Positions 1 to 11,637 of a stretch of 64,000 nt of DNA are shown here, piece by piece; the stretch's first letter is position 1, and each line of letters begins with the position of its first letter. Source of the DNA: Eucommia ulmoides (Eukaryota > Streptophyta > Magnoliopsida > Garryales > Eucommiaceae); assembly GCA_016647705.1 (NCBI GenBank), contig CM028330.1, positions 50,270,897 to 50,334,896 of the forward strand. Direction: 5' to 3'. The notes under the pieces were generated by a model. That model saw only the letters and a list, made by a program, of their open reading frames with translations, did no database searches and was not told where the DNA came from. A program made the position numbers and the translations under genes.

Positions 1-2812
1 CAATGTATAGTTATTCAATTGATTTGAGGACGATTATCGATTAACCAAATTCATGACACATTAAGGGTTCTAGAACTTAATTGAGGGGAAACTTGAGGCG
101 AAATCCTAGGCGAGGTAGTTCAGGAGACGTGATATAGGCAGTCGTTTTGTCGCTTGAGCCTTTTTAAGCCTACCTTGTTACATGTTTATCCCTCGTTACC
201 CTGTCGAAGCCTAAATAAAAATTCAATTCCGAACACATAAACTAATACCCTGGCCAGTTGATCGTTTTCCAAACCTATATCACTGAATTTAAAGGCACAT
301 TTGAGTGAATCAAGTTAGCAGTTGCAAAGGCTTCTTGATGTGAGCGGTTGGGATTAGGGCGAACTTTAAATTGATTCGGTAATTGAGTACTCACTTGTCA
401 TTTTTCATTTGTATTTCACACACTCCTTCAATTGTAACAATCAAATAAGTTTGGGGGTGTGTTCGTTGAAAAAAAAAAGAAAAAAATAAAAGAACCAAAT
501 GTAAATACGGTTTTTTATTTCCGTTTCTTTTTGACAAGTGAGTACGTTAGTCTTAAATGCATGTTCGGGATTGTTTTCCAATCTTTCTATAAGGGGTTCG
601 AGAGTGAATGTGCCAAGCGTTGAGCCTTGGGTAACGTTAACCCGTTTTGTATTCCAAATTACCCTTGGCCAAATATACCTAAACCAAACCAAGTCTTAAT
701 GATCTTCATGAACTACTATACCTACATTAGTGGAGAGTGGACCCCAATCCAGCTTATGGTAATCCTTAAGTCATGAATTTTGTTGGGGGATAATTCAATC
801 CGATCGTTGTATAGTTATATTATTGAGTCTCGTACTAACACATTTAAAGGATCTAGAATAGCGTTCACCATTATTGCATGTCAAAAATCTAGAATCTCAT
901 TATGTGTGTTATCACCTAAACTCGATACTACTGGCGATTGTTGAGGGAAAAATAAATAGGCCGTTAGAAGAATTTAAAACTCGCATATTGTTATGTTTAA
1001 ATTGTTTTTAGGTTGTTTGTTATTTATTTTAGTTTGTGTATTTTTCATTTTAGTGTGTGTTTGGCTCGAGGACTAGCCAAGTTTTGAATTTGGGGGTATT
1101 GATAGGTGTGAAAAACCTATCTATTTCCAATCCGAATTGGTTAGTTTTCGAATATGTTTATAGTTATTTTATGATGTTTTAATCAGTTTTCATACTTTTT
1201 GTATAACTCAGGTATATGGGGCAAAAAGATAGGAAACTGAAGCTAAAACGATGAGATCGAATCAAAGCGGTTCGAAGTTACGGTGGATAAATAAGCTCGG
1301 AGGCTAAAAGATGAAACAGGCCCACCGCTTAAGCGTCCAGACCACCGCTTAAGCGGTGAAAATGCAGAGAAGAGCAAAATGTTACTGACGGACGACCGCC
1401 TGAGCGAAAATTCTACCCCTTAGGCGGAAATTCAACAGAAGACGAAAAAGGGCTACTGACAGCCGCTCGCTTAGGCGGAAATTCTACGTGAAAATCCAAC
1501 AGAATGTTCTCCCAGTCCACCGCCTACTTCACTGCTTAGGCGATCAGACCAAACCGACCTAACTCCGCCTAGGCGCAATTTCCACCGCCTAGGCGGATTT
1601 GCCCTGCACAACCTTTAGATATTTTTAGGATATTTTTGCTATAAATATCCTCTCTCCTCCTCCTTGGCTGGGATCTCTCCTCCCTCTCTTGAATTTTTGG
1701 GCCCCTTAGGCTATATTTAAGCCAAGGGTTAGGAATTTTAGTGGTGGAGCTCGCATCCCAAAGTGGAGAAGGCGGTAAATCGATCGTGGAGCACTCTTAG
1801 CGGTTTATCTTCGGACGAGGCTAAGTTCTTCGATCATTTTTCCTTATTTTTTTTTTGTCTTAGGAGCATGTGAGCATATTTAGCTCGTTATTTCATTGTA
1901 TATGTGGCTATGGCCCCGAGTTAAATATGGATTGTAGTAGGGATTAATACAATATCTATAAATACGTTGTTTGGATGATTTTGGTGTTTCGTTTGTGATT
2001 GTTCTTCGTAGTTTGATTGTATTTATCGTATTGTTTGTTTATTATGCTTGGATTGATAAATGGAGAATACGGGGTTTTGACAAAACCCCGGATTCGAATT
2101 AGGGTAAACAAATGCCACGATTCAATAACTTGGGAGGGAGTTGGATAGTGGACAATTGATGACGTGGTGCTAGAAACACGCTACCTAGGGTCATAAAGAC
2201 GTTGAGGGGGACCTCTTCGTTGACTCGAAATTGCGTTATATCCCTCGTCTTACACTCGGAAGAGGTGGCGAGGGAGTTGTAGAACGGAGATTGTCGTTAG
2301 GGTAAATACAACGCGACGATCCAATAACCCGGGAGGGAATTGGATTGTGTACAATCAATGACGTTGGGCGAGACTCACGTGACCTAGGGTCGTTAAGACG
2401 TTGAGGGGGACTTCTTTGTTGACTCAAAGTCATGTATTCTCCCGTCTTACACTCGAAAGAGGTGGCGGTGGAGTTTACGTACCGAGGTTGTCATATAGGT
2501 CGAACAACGTAAACGTGAGTAAATCATAATCGAACACGTATTTGTAAACACGTTAATCCCTATGCAATTCTTCACCCTAAAACGTATTAGCATAATAGTG
2601 TAGTTAATTTAGGATATATTAGTATTAATTTAATTAATTAAATACATTTGTTTTTTGCCTAGATAAACTTAGGTCACGACAAATGCGGTATTCGATAGTA
2701 ACGACAACAATCCCTGTGGATACGATAACCCGATCTTAATGATCACACTATACTAAAACTTAGACCTCGTATACTTGCGAGAGTAAGTAGCGGCGTATTC
2801 CGCGCGCTACCA
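1..2812 (+). mobile_element. Non-autonomous LTR retrotransposon (LARD-like), copy A, 3' part
   Basis: The left 1,099 bases match the 3' internal region of the two complete copies at 20506-25925 and 57308-62703, and the rest is a full 3' LTR. The 5' LTR lies outside the window. A G-rich polypurine tract (TTTGGGGGT, 1090-1097) sits just before the LTR. No gag, protease, integrase or reverse transcriptase can be read, so it would depend on an autonomous partner. The right end (CTACCA at 2812) abuts a copia reverse transcriptase reading frame at 2816, so this element inserted into a copia element. The expected right target-site duplication is CTCAT (2813-2817); its partner is off-window. Confidence 0.85.
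1100..2812 (+). repeat. 3' LTR of LARD-like element copy A
   Basis: 1,713 bp, beginning TGATAGG and ending CTACCA (TG...CA ends). It aligns over its full length with the LTRs at 20506, 24214, 57308 and 60997. A TATA box (TATAAATA, 1640-1647) lies downstream of a cluster of CGCCTAGGCG-type palindromes between about 1320 and 1610, an arrangement expected of a U3 promoter region. Two similar blocks with the sequence CTACCTAGGGTCNTNAAGAC recur near 2190 and 2390 as a diverged internal tandem duplication. Confidence 0.85.
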
Positions 2813-3825
2813 CTCATGATTCGACTCTATTTATTTGCCATACTGAAAACGGTATTATCCTTCTTTTACTGTATGTGGATTATATGGTTATTATTGGAGA
2901 TGATCTACGTAGTATTTCTAAACTCGAAAAGTTCCTCAATGGCCAATTCGAGATGAAAGATCTTGGCGTGCTCACCTATTTTCTTGGCCTCAAAGTCTCA
3001 TCTAGTTCTAACGGATATTTTCCCTCTCAGGCCATGTATGCCTCGGATCTCTTTTCCAATGCTGGGATCACTGACTCAACTACTACCACTACTCATCTCG
3101 AGCCGAACGTCATACTTACTCCACCTGATGGTTCACTTCTTCAGAATGTCACTCTATATCGCCAACTGGTTGGAAGTTTTGTATATCTTACTGTCACTCA
3201 CCCTAACATTGCCTATATCATTCATTAGATCAGCCAGTTCTTGTCCGCTCCTCGGATCACCCATTACTCGGCTGTTCTTTGTATTCTTCGGTATGTCAAG
3301 GGTATTTTATTTCATGAGCTTTATTTCTCAGCTCAATCTACTCCCGTCATACAAGCTTATTCTAATACCAATTGGGTTAGAGACCCTACCGACAGACGTT
3401 CAACCACTGGTTATTGTCTCTTTTTGGGAAATACTTTAATTTTCTAGCGTAGTAAGAAATAAACAGTGGTTTCTCGCTCCAGTACTAAACCTGAATATCG
3501 TGTCATAGCTGATGCAACTCAAGAACATCTCTGGCTTCGATGGCTACTCGCTGACATGGGCATCCCTTCTCCTGCTGCCACTACCCTGCACTGTGATAAC
3601 AAGAGTGCTATTTAGATCGCTCACAATGATGTATTCCACAAGCGTACAAAATACATCGAGATTGATTGCCACTTCATCCGTCATCACATTCTCTAGAATA
3701 CGGTTCATTTATAATCTGTCAATTCAACTGATCAGACAGCAAATATTTTCACTAAAGCTCATCCACCCGGACGCTTTTACTCTTTGATTTCCAAACTCAA
3801 GTTCACCTCCCATTTACCGTTTTGA
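2813..3825 (+). pseudogene. Ty1/copia pol fragment: reverse transcriptase C-terminal part and RNase H
   Basis: One frame reads from about 2816 to 3825 through several in-frame stops (for example 3226-3228, 3445-3447 and the final TGA at 3823-3825). Recognisable landmarks are LLLLYVD followed by MVIIGDD, MKDLG..TYFLG, YRQLVGS, the ILRYVKG linker, SNTNW, RSTTGYC and, in RNase H, SRSSTKPEYR and LHCDNKSAI. This order is that of plant copia reverse transcriptase plus RNase H. The catalytic YVDD is YVDY here, because GAT became TAT at 2881-2883. The 5' part was cut off by the copy A insertion. The gene is dead: several stops and a lost catalytic aspartate. Confidence 0.9.
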
Positions 3826-3838
3826 GTTTGAAGGGGGA

Positions 3839-3986
3839 TGTTAATGTAATAATGGGCTTGGCCCATTTAGCCCATTAAGGCAAAACCCTAACCTCCACTT
3901 TCCCTATAAATACTTGTGTATAACATTGTATTCTTTGTATCGTTTCTCATATTACTCAATATATTGTCCATGTTCTCCACTTCTCA
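3839..3986 (+). repeat. 3' LTR of the decayed copia element (right end approximate)
   Basis: A polypurine tract (AAGGGGGA, 3831-3838) immediately precedes TGTTAATG, the expected start of a copia LTR. A TATA box (CTATAAATAC, about 3903) lies inside. The right end at TTCTCA is a guess, because no second LTR is present in the window to compare. Confidence 0.55.
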
Positions 3987-4985
3987 ATTATCTTAACCAA
4001 AAAAAAAAAAAACAGACGAGAGAGATCAATAGAGAGGGAGAAACGTACTTGGAGATAGAAAAAGTAATAGAGGAAGGGATCGATATGTGCAGAAAGAGGA
4101 AAACAGTTCGGCGGCGGTGGTTTTTTCTTCAAGAGAAAAAAAAAAGCTAAGATAGAGAAAGGAGGAGAAAGAAGCTCAGAGATGGAGGAGATACCTTGCG
4201 GCTAAAAGGGATGAATGAAACAACGAACATTTGCACCGTCGTATGCCATCCAAATTCGACCACGCACTATCGTACGATAACCCGAACACCGCCAAACTTC
4301 ACCGTGATACTCCGTCTAGATTCGACCACTGTCAAACTTTACCGTTCCCAAATCCGAGCAAAAAAAAAAAGGGAAGAGAGAAGGCACATGCACTGGTGAG
4401 GCCGATGGCAATGTTGATGGTGATGGTGATGGCGATGGCGATGGAGTGTTGGTGATAGAGATGAGCATTGCATTGTGGAAGAGTGGACAGTGATGGGCTA
4501 TGGGAGATGGGGTGGAGGAGGTTGGCGATGGGTTTGAGAGAGAGAGAGAGTTGCCGCTGAAAATTAAGGTTTGAAAGGGATATTAGGATTACATATGGGT
4601 TAATTTAGTGGGTTAATCTAGACCGTTGTGTATAAAGAGTAGATGAGATTCGCCTAGAGAGCTTATGTACGTCCTATTTTATTATATATTATATTTGATT
4701 TAATCTGGATGTTCTTTGTCTCCTAGGACATCAAACACTGAGAATTGTCTAGAACTCTTATGTCTGGATTGTTTTGTATAATAGTATTCTAACAATTCTT
4801 GACCAAACAATAGAAACTATTAAATAACATAAAAAAAAAAAACCTATTAGATTATTTTAAAATTATTATTTGAAAAAAGAAAAGATAAAATTTTAAAAAA
4901 CTATCTAGGAGCTTATTTTATTTTTATTTAATATTCTTTATTCTTTACACACAGCCTGTGGGTGTTTAATACTTTATTCTTTACA
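3987..4985. other. Unassigned intergenic DNA
   Basis: It begins with an A-run (about 4000-4012) and purine-rich sequence. A short GATGGT/GATGGC-type trinucleotide run lies at about 4412-4446, and AT-rich sequence follows to 4985. Reading frames here are low-complexity and show no family motif. No gene or element end could be supported. Confidence 0.5.
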
Positions 4986-7900
4986 CACAGTCGATCCCAA
5001 ACCCAGGTAAAGGAGGAGGGTTACGTTAGGTAGCTGATAGCTAGCAGGAAAACTTTGTCAGATCTTTTATGACATGAAGCTAAATACATTAAACGTAGGG
5101 GCATTCCCTACTAGCGACATGCTACATTTTCCCTGCCCGAATGTAGTGAATAACGAGAGAGGGTAGGCTAGGGTGTTGCCCGGAAGCGACGCGCCGTATT
5201 TTTGTCCTGATACGGTATCAAATGAGAGAGGGTTGTCGTATTATGGTGAACTGGTGCGGATAAAGTAGTTAGTCCATGAGAATAGGCTTGGGTTGACAAC
5301 TTAGAATATAGAAACGTTGACGGGTAAGACTTGAGAATTGGTGGACATGATGAGTAAGAGGAGGATTAATATTTTATGCTTACAGGAAACTAAGTGGGTT
5401 AGAGAGATGTCTAGAGAAATTCCGAGTATGAGGTATAAATTATGGTATACGGAAAAAGACAAACATAGGAATGGGGTGGGCAACATGGTAGATAGAGATT
5501 TAAAGCCTAACGTCGTTGATATTAGGAGAATTGGCGATAGAATGATGGTTATGAAATTGGCAATTAGAGGGGAGGTGATTAACATTATTAGTGTCTAAGC
5601 TCCCCAAATTGGACAATAAGAAAATGTTAGACGAGAATTTTGGGAGAAGATGGATGAAGTTGTTCAAAGAATACCTAACCAAGAAAAAATATTTATTGGG
5701 ATAGACTTGAATGGACATGTCGGGAAGGAAATTGAGACTTTCAAGAAAGTACATGGTGATTATGGATTTGGAGAGAAGAATGCAATGGGTAAGATGATTT
5801 TAGATTTTGCTATGGCGTATGATTTAGTTATTCTAAATGCATGTTTTAGGAAAATGGATGAGCACCTTATCACATTTTAAGAGTGGTCAAAGGAATAACT
5901 AGATAGATTTCGTCCTTACTAGAAAGAGTGATCGTTTAATATGTAAGAATTGTAAAGTCATAACTAGAGAGAGTATTTCTACCCAACATCGACTAATAGT
6001 AACCGATCTGAAGTTTCAGCGGTTGAAATAGGAGTTCAGGATAAATAGGCAGGTAAGGATACGTTAGAGAGATCTAAGAGGTAAAAAGATGAAGTTGTTT
6101 AAGGATAAAATTAGTAATGATGAGTTATGCAAAAGACATGAGGATGTGAACAAAATGTGGACTGGTGTGACGAGTCCTATTAGAGAGATAGGAAGAAAAG
6201 TTGTAGGAGTTTGTAGAGATAGAGGACCATGATATAAAGTAAGTTGGTGGTGGAATGAGGAGGTCCAAAAGGTCGTTTGGCATAAGAAAATAGCTTATGA
6301 AGAATGGCAAAAATATCGAAGTAGGGAGAGTTTGGAGAAATATAAACATGCAAAAATGGAGGCGAGAAAAGTAATTAAGGAATCAAATTTTAGGACGTAT
6401 GATAATTTGTATCAAAAGTTAGATACAAAAGAGGATGAGAATGATATATTTAAACTTATTAAGCAACGTGAGCAAAAGATTAGAAATATTAGAAATGTTA
6501 TATTTATCAAATATACTAATGAAAAGGTACTAGTGAAGAATGAGGAGATTATGGAACGATTGTGAGTTATTTTTATAATTTATTTAATGAGAATGACGCC
6601 GAAAAATCTAGATTAGAGATTGTCGAGTTTATCTTCATATAAGATTTTTAGGTTTCATAGAAGAATTAGAAGTTTGGAAGTTAGAATAATACTAAGGAAA
6701 ATAAGAATTGAAGAAGTAGTAGGGCCAGATGAAATCTTTGTAGAGGTGAGAAAAAGTTTGGGAGATATTGGGATAGAGTGGTTGATTAGACTTTTCAATG
6801 GTATTTTGAGAACTAAAAGAATGTCTGACAACTGGAGGATGAGTATTTTAGTACCCATTTGTAAAAATAAAGGGGATGTTCAAAATTGCATGAACTATCG
6901 GGACATAAAACTTATGAGTCATACCATGAAATTTTGGGAGAGAGTGATAGAATATAAAATGAGACATGAAAGGAGCATAGAAGATAACCAATTTGGATTT
7001 ATGCTCAGCCGATCAACCACTGAAGCTATCTATTTACTCAGAAGATTAATAGAAAAATATAGAGAAAAGAAGAAAGATTTTCATATGGTATTTGTGAAAC
7101 TAGAAAAGGCTTATGATCGGGCACCCAGAAAAGTTTCGTGGTGGGTGCTAAAAACAAAATAGGTGTCTAATGTGTATATCAAGATAATGAAGGATATGTA
7201 TGAAGATATAGTCACTAGTATTCGAACATGAGGATGTGATACTTGTGCATTTCCTATTAATATAAGCTTACATTAAGGATCATCTTTAAGCTATTACCTC
7301 TTCGTTTTAGTGATAGATGAGCTTACAAAACATATTCAATAAGAAGTACCTTGGAGTATGTTATTTGCGGATGACATAGTATTAATTGACGAAAGTAGAA
7401 TAGATCTTAATAATAAGTTAGAAACATAGAGATAAGCTTTAGAATTGAAAGGTTTGAAGGTTAACAGAAGTAAGATGGAATACATGCATTGTAATTTTAG
7501 TAATACCCGTAGAGACAGTGGTGCGATCAAAATTGGAGATAAGGAGGTGTTAAATGTTGATCATTTTAGATATTTAGATTCAATGATTCAGAGTAATGAC
7601 GAAATCGAGAAGGATATTACGCATAGATTCGAGGGATGTTGGTTAAAATGGAGAAGTGCAGTTAGAGTGATTTGTGATCGTAGGATTTCGTTGAAACTTA
7701 AAAGAAAAATTTTACAAAACTGCTATAAGACTAACGCTTCTGTATGGTTCAGAATGTTGGGCGGTAAAAATGAATCATGTCTAGAGTATTTGGGTGATAG
7801 AAATGAGGATGCTGCAGTAGATGAGTGGGAAGACGAGAGTTGATAAAATTAAGAATGAAACTATTAAAGAGAATTTAGAAATAGTATCCATCGAAGAGAA

Positions 7901-8172
7901 AATTAGAGAAAATATTCTACGATGGTTTGGGCATGTACATGGAAAACCCATAAAAGCACTAGTAAAAAAATGTGATTTAATTCAAGTGCAGGGGGCTACT
8001 AGAGGGAGAGGTAGACCTAAGAAAACGTTAAATGAGACTATTAAAAGTGATTTGATGACATTAAACCTAGCGGAGAAGGATGACCCTTGATTGATCACTA
8101 TGGCATAAATGGATTTATGTAGCCGACTCTACATAAGTGGGATAAAGGCTTAGTTATTGTTGTTGTTATTGT
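4986..8172 (+). mobile_element. RTE-clade non-LTR retrotransposon (LINE), decayed
   Basis: The element starts near the second TTTACACACAG motif (about 4980), with a 5' region containing CCCAAACCCAGGTAAAGGAG. It ends in a short TTGTTGTTGTTATTG tail at about 8156-8171, typical of plant RTE elements, which end in TTG-type repeats rather than poly(A). Between lie an endonuclease and a reverse transcriptase reading frame. The exact 5' end and target-site duplication could not be fixed. Length is about 3.2 kb, usual for a full RTE, so it is likely full length but inactive. Confidence 0.8.
5323..8090 (+). pseudogene. RTE ORF: apurinic endonuclease plus reverse transcriptase
   Basis: This ORF would encode the protein that nicks the target DNA and copies the element RNA there. 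The endonuclease half shows LVDMMSKRRINILCLQETKW near 5340-5400 (catalytic LQETKW) and FIGIDLNGHVG near 5690-5720. The reverse transcriptase half shows VGPDEI (about 6720), NQFGFMLSRSTTEAI (about 6990) and an intact catalytic FADD (7364-7375). The C-terminal part has LRWFGHVHGKP and RGRGRPKKTL near 7920-8030, a pattern typical of RTE-type proteins. Several in-frame stops and frame changes (for example after 5598, 5880, 6565 and 7162) make it non-functional. Confidence 0.85.
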
Positions 8173-8884
8173 ATTTACTATTTTCTTAAAATAAATGTAA
8201 GCTATAAACATTAATAGTCTTAGAGGTGGACATTAATAGTTTTTTTATGTCACAATTTTATTTTTAATTTTCAGCATAAACTTATTTTTGCTATACTTTC
8301 ATAAATATATTAAATATAAAATCACACGATCAATTGTGCGTAAGTGTATTATTCAAATGAAAAATATATACTATTAGTATATTTTTTATAGATGTGCATA
8401 TTCGCGATTCTAAAACTAGGTTTCTCTTGTTATATATACAACTTCTTGTATAAAACTGATTTAATTGTTGATTTGTATAATTAATGTAATTTAGACAGAT
8501 ACTAAATATGTAATAGAATAAAGTTGAATTTGATTAAAGAATTCATTTATTCTATTCACTTATTTGGAATGAAATTTAATTCTGTTTTATATTTTTTTGT
8601 GTTACATTATTTGGATTTTGTTTTTCTTTTGATTGCCCATGAAATATAGTAATATTCAAGTTCTCTTTTTCTCTCAATCCATAGACATTTATTCTATTCA
8701 CGATTCATCACGAAATTATTCCCTTTTGACCCAATAGTCATTTTAAAAAATTTAAAATTATTTTACTCAAATTTGTGGATTAAAATTTATGTTTAATTTT
8801 TAATTTTATTAGATTTTCTTAGATTTTAGTTTCACACACTACTCTCTTTTTCTTAGTGATACTGTTTATTTTCTTAAATATTCA
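8173..8884. other. AT-rich intergenic DNA
   Basis: Very AT-rich sequence between the RTE tail and the start of the segmental duplication. No reading frame, repeat boundary or RNA gene could be supported. Confidence 0.5.
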
Positions 8885-9578
8885 CTGGGTCCGAAAAATG
8901 CAAAATCTACCTTATATTATTTTAAAATGTAAACGTCTTTATTAAAAAAACAACCAAAATCACCAAGAATAACCACCACAAAGTCCCTATCCAAGTAATA
9001 CCACTTAAAGAATTAAAAAATTAAATTCATTCAAACTCTCTCAGACTCCTTCAAATTTACTAATTTCGAATCCGATCGGAAAGGAAATATATCATCAGCA
9101 TTGAAATTTAGTTGCATCACTTTGGAGATGTAGTTCTGACGATTATAAAGAATTACACATTCTTCTGTCCTCCGCAGTAAAATAGTAGTCCCACAAAATG
9201 CTTGAGGAGCACCTCCTTCTCCCTGCTCTTCAAAAGGCTCAATCTTCCTCCACAAAGCATTTCTATAGCCTCCTTCCATCACCCACATCTTGGAGGGTCC
9301 GGACCGACCCTTACAGGTGAGTATGACCCGGCGATCGTAAGCCAAGAGTCGCATGGAGGCATTACTGTCGCGGTCTTCGGACAAAGGTGGTATCGGAAGT
9401 AGTGAGTAGGTTTCAGAGATTGGATGAACGGTCAGGATTTCGTTACGGGAGGTGAGCCAGTGGACAACGCCAAATGTAGAAATTGCAGGCCCCGGGCGGA
9501 GAAAGCCTTCGAAGGGAAGCGGCGGGTCGTCCTTCAGTTGCTTCCATGCCCACGTTTTGGAATCGAAGATCTCACAGC

Positions 9579-10309
9579 TAAGGCTGTAAACCAATCAAAC
9601 CGTTCATGAACAACTCGAGCTCGGATCGATAATAGCTCATTCAAAACTCGTTTATTTAACAAAAGAACCAAGCTGAAGCTTTTTATTAAGCTCGTTTATT
9701 AAATAAACAAACAACATATGTTCGAGCTCGGCTCGTTAATGTTCGTGAACAACTCAAATAATATAAAATTAAAATATTTTATTATATTATTAGTATGAAA
9801 AATAATAAAATAGACTCTTAAATTTTTTTTTAATAGTACGATCTTATATATCTAATCATTCTATAGGTTAATTCAATCAAATTTTAATTTATAAATACAC
9901 ATTTATTCTATTTAATTACTATAATTGATTGATTATTTGTAGATTTCCATTGATTCTTTATAATTCTTATATTTTGATTCGCTTGTAGTTTAAATATTTA
10001 AATTTTGTATATAGATTTTCAAAAACATAATTATAAATAACTAATTTTATTGTAAAATTATATTATTGAAATAGTTCTATAACATTAAAATTAAATTAAT
10101 ATATTTTTTAAAAAAATAAAAAAGCTCAAGAAAACTCGTGAACAACTAGATTATTAAACGAACCAAGCTCATGTGTTCACTCGATTATTAAACGAACCAA
10201 GCTCATGTGTTTCGGGCTCGGCTCAAACTTGAATAGTATGAAAAATAAATGAACCAAGTTTGAATACTTAATACTCAACTTGGCTCGGTTCGGTTCGTTT
10301 ACAACCCTA
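9579..10309. mobile_element. hAT-type MITE inserted in F-box exon 2
   Basis: Imperfect terminal inverted repeats: left TAAGGCTGTAAACC, right reverse complement TAGGGTTGTAAACGAACC. Flanking 8-bp direct repeats are CTCACAGC (9571-9578) and ATCACAAC (10310-10317), 6 of 8 identical. The copy 2 pair is 7 of 8 identical and has the cleaner end TAGGGCTG. An 8-bp duplication and TAGGG-type ends fit hAT elements. The interior is AT-rich and non-coding, with repeated GCTCGGCTCGTT-like blocks near both ends. A 30-bp internal tandem duplication containing ATTATTAAACGAACCAAGCT lies at about 10150-10210. Confidence 0.8.
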
Positions 10310-10343
10310 ATCACAACCAAGATATTTAAGTGGAGTGTACCTT

Positions 10344-11131
10344 CTGGAAAATTCCAAGAAAGAAAAAAAAAATGAAATTTTGATTTAATTATTTTGTTTT
10401 TTAATTTAAAATTTTAAAATAATTCAACAAAAACCAGCTATATTTGGGATAAGAAGAAATATTTACACTTCTCGAATACTTTTCGGATTATATAATTGAT
10501 GGGCGATAGGGTGATTATGAAAGAAAACCAAAGTTTTAAGACAGATTTAAAATTGAAAGCTTTAATATTTAAATAGTTTTCTCATGTATTTATATTTTTT
10601 ATAATTTAAAATATTACTTTATAAAGTAGTTAATATAATAACTTTTTGATCGAAAATAACTTACCCTTCAAATAAAAAGTGTATTTGAAGGAAATCTAAA
10701 GTGGAAAGTCCAAAGCCCTCGAGCCGAGGGTCGGCCATACATCACGAAACAAGTTCTCTTAAGGCTTGGGCCAGTTTTACTAGGCAACATTTCATAATTC
10801 TTTTAAAACATTTTTTTTAATAATAATTATTTGGCGATTTTTTTTTGTTGACATTCTGTTTTGGTTTTTTATTCTGTTTTAACAATAAAATATTATGTTT
10901 TGATTTTTATTACTGGCCAAGTTACGCGTCCCGTTCAACTAGAAAGGTATCAAGTATTCCAAGACTTACAGTCTAGTGGATATATAACTAGTCTTCTTAT
11001 TAGAAAGGTATCAAGTATCCCAGAACTTACAATTTAGTGGATATATAACTAGTCTTCTTTATCGAAAGTATAGAGTTCAACCTCTTTCTTAACATATTAA
11101 AAAAAAAAATGTTTGAGTTTTAAGTACTCAC
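10344..11131 (-). other. Intron of the F-box pseudogene
   Basis: 788 bp with GT (GTGAGT) at the 5' end and a pyrimidine-rich tract followed by CAG at the 3' end, in the minus-strand sense. The phase-2 junction keeps the reading frame across the exons, which argues that it is a true intron. It contains a 61-bp tandem duplication (10940-11060). Confidence 0.75.
10940..11060. repeat. 61-bp tandem duplication within the F-box intron
   Basis: Two adjacent units (10940-11000 and 11001-11060) each begin TAGAAAGGTATCAAGTAT and end GGATATATAACTAGTCTTCT, with a few differences between them. Confidence 0.85.
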
Positions 11132-11637
11132 AAGTTCGGCCGCCTCGATAGCCGGATAATCATGTACCGCAAAGGATCCGTCGTCAGAACCACCAAAGCT
11201 GTCCTGTACGTGAAGTACCTCATCTTCGGATTGGGCAACAAGAGCCACTGCCTCGTAGTCGGCTTACAAATATAGTACCTCGCTTCTTTACCCCTCCTCC
11301 CCACGCAGCACACCAGTCCGGTTTCCTCCGACACGGCTTCGATCTTCACTTCACAGCTCTTATCAGTATTATGTTTCTTCCCCACGAAATCAAGAGAAAT
11401 CCCCGACAGATTTCCGGCGACCGGCACGAAAGCCGAACGGTATCGGATGTTTCTGATGCCCTGAACGAGGTAGCCGTAGTGAGAATCGGTGCGGGCGCAG
11501 TAAGCGGGAATGAAATCCGGGGCGTCTATGATCCGACTCCATTGCTTGCAGACCCGTTTGCATGGGTCCAAGGTATCGAGTGAGGTTCGTGTTAGGATCT
11601 CGAAGATGGCGTCAGAACAGAGATAAGAACACTCCAT

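Larger units (their letters stand above)
9031..11637 (-). pseudogene. F-box protein gene (F-box plus C-terminal F-box-associated/kelch-like region), disrupted by a MITE
   Basis: It would encode a substrate-recognition subunit of an SCF ubiquitin ligase. Exon 1 (11637 down to 11132) starts MECSYLCSDAIFEILTR and carries an F-box at residues about 5-45, with the VCKQWSRII signature. The donor GTGAGT (11131-11126) and acceptor TTTTCCAG join exon 1 in phase 2 to exon 2 (starts 10343). The join reads RPNL, then RYTPLKYLGCEIFDSKTW, in frame. Exon 2 ends at 9031 after LVNLKESERV. A 731-bp MITE with an 8-bp target duplication sits in exon 2 just at the GCE codons, shifting the frame, so the gene is broken. 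Without it, the protein would be about 370 residues, a normal size for the family. Copy 2 has the same insertion. Confidence 0.85.

Noticed and set aside
4412..4446. Coding frame over the GATGGT/GATGGC run
   Set aside because: A short trinucleotide repeat gives an open frame by chance; no flanking coding signal.
9202..9609. Plus-strand frames opposite F-box exon 2
   Set aside because: They are antisense shadows of a well-supported minus-strand coding exon.
10690..10790. A possible tRNA or small RNA gene around AGCCCTCGAGCCGAGGGTCGG
   Set aside because: A short hairpin exists, but no A-box/B-box or acceptor stem pairing could be found.
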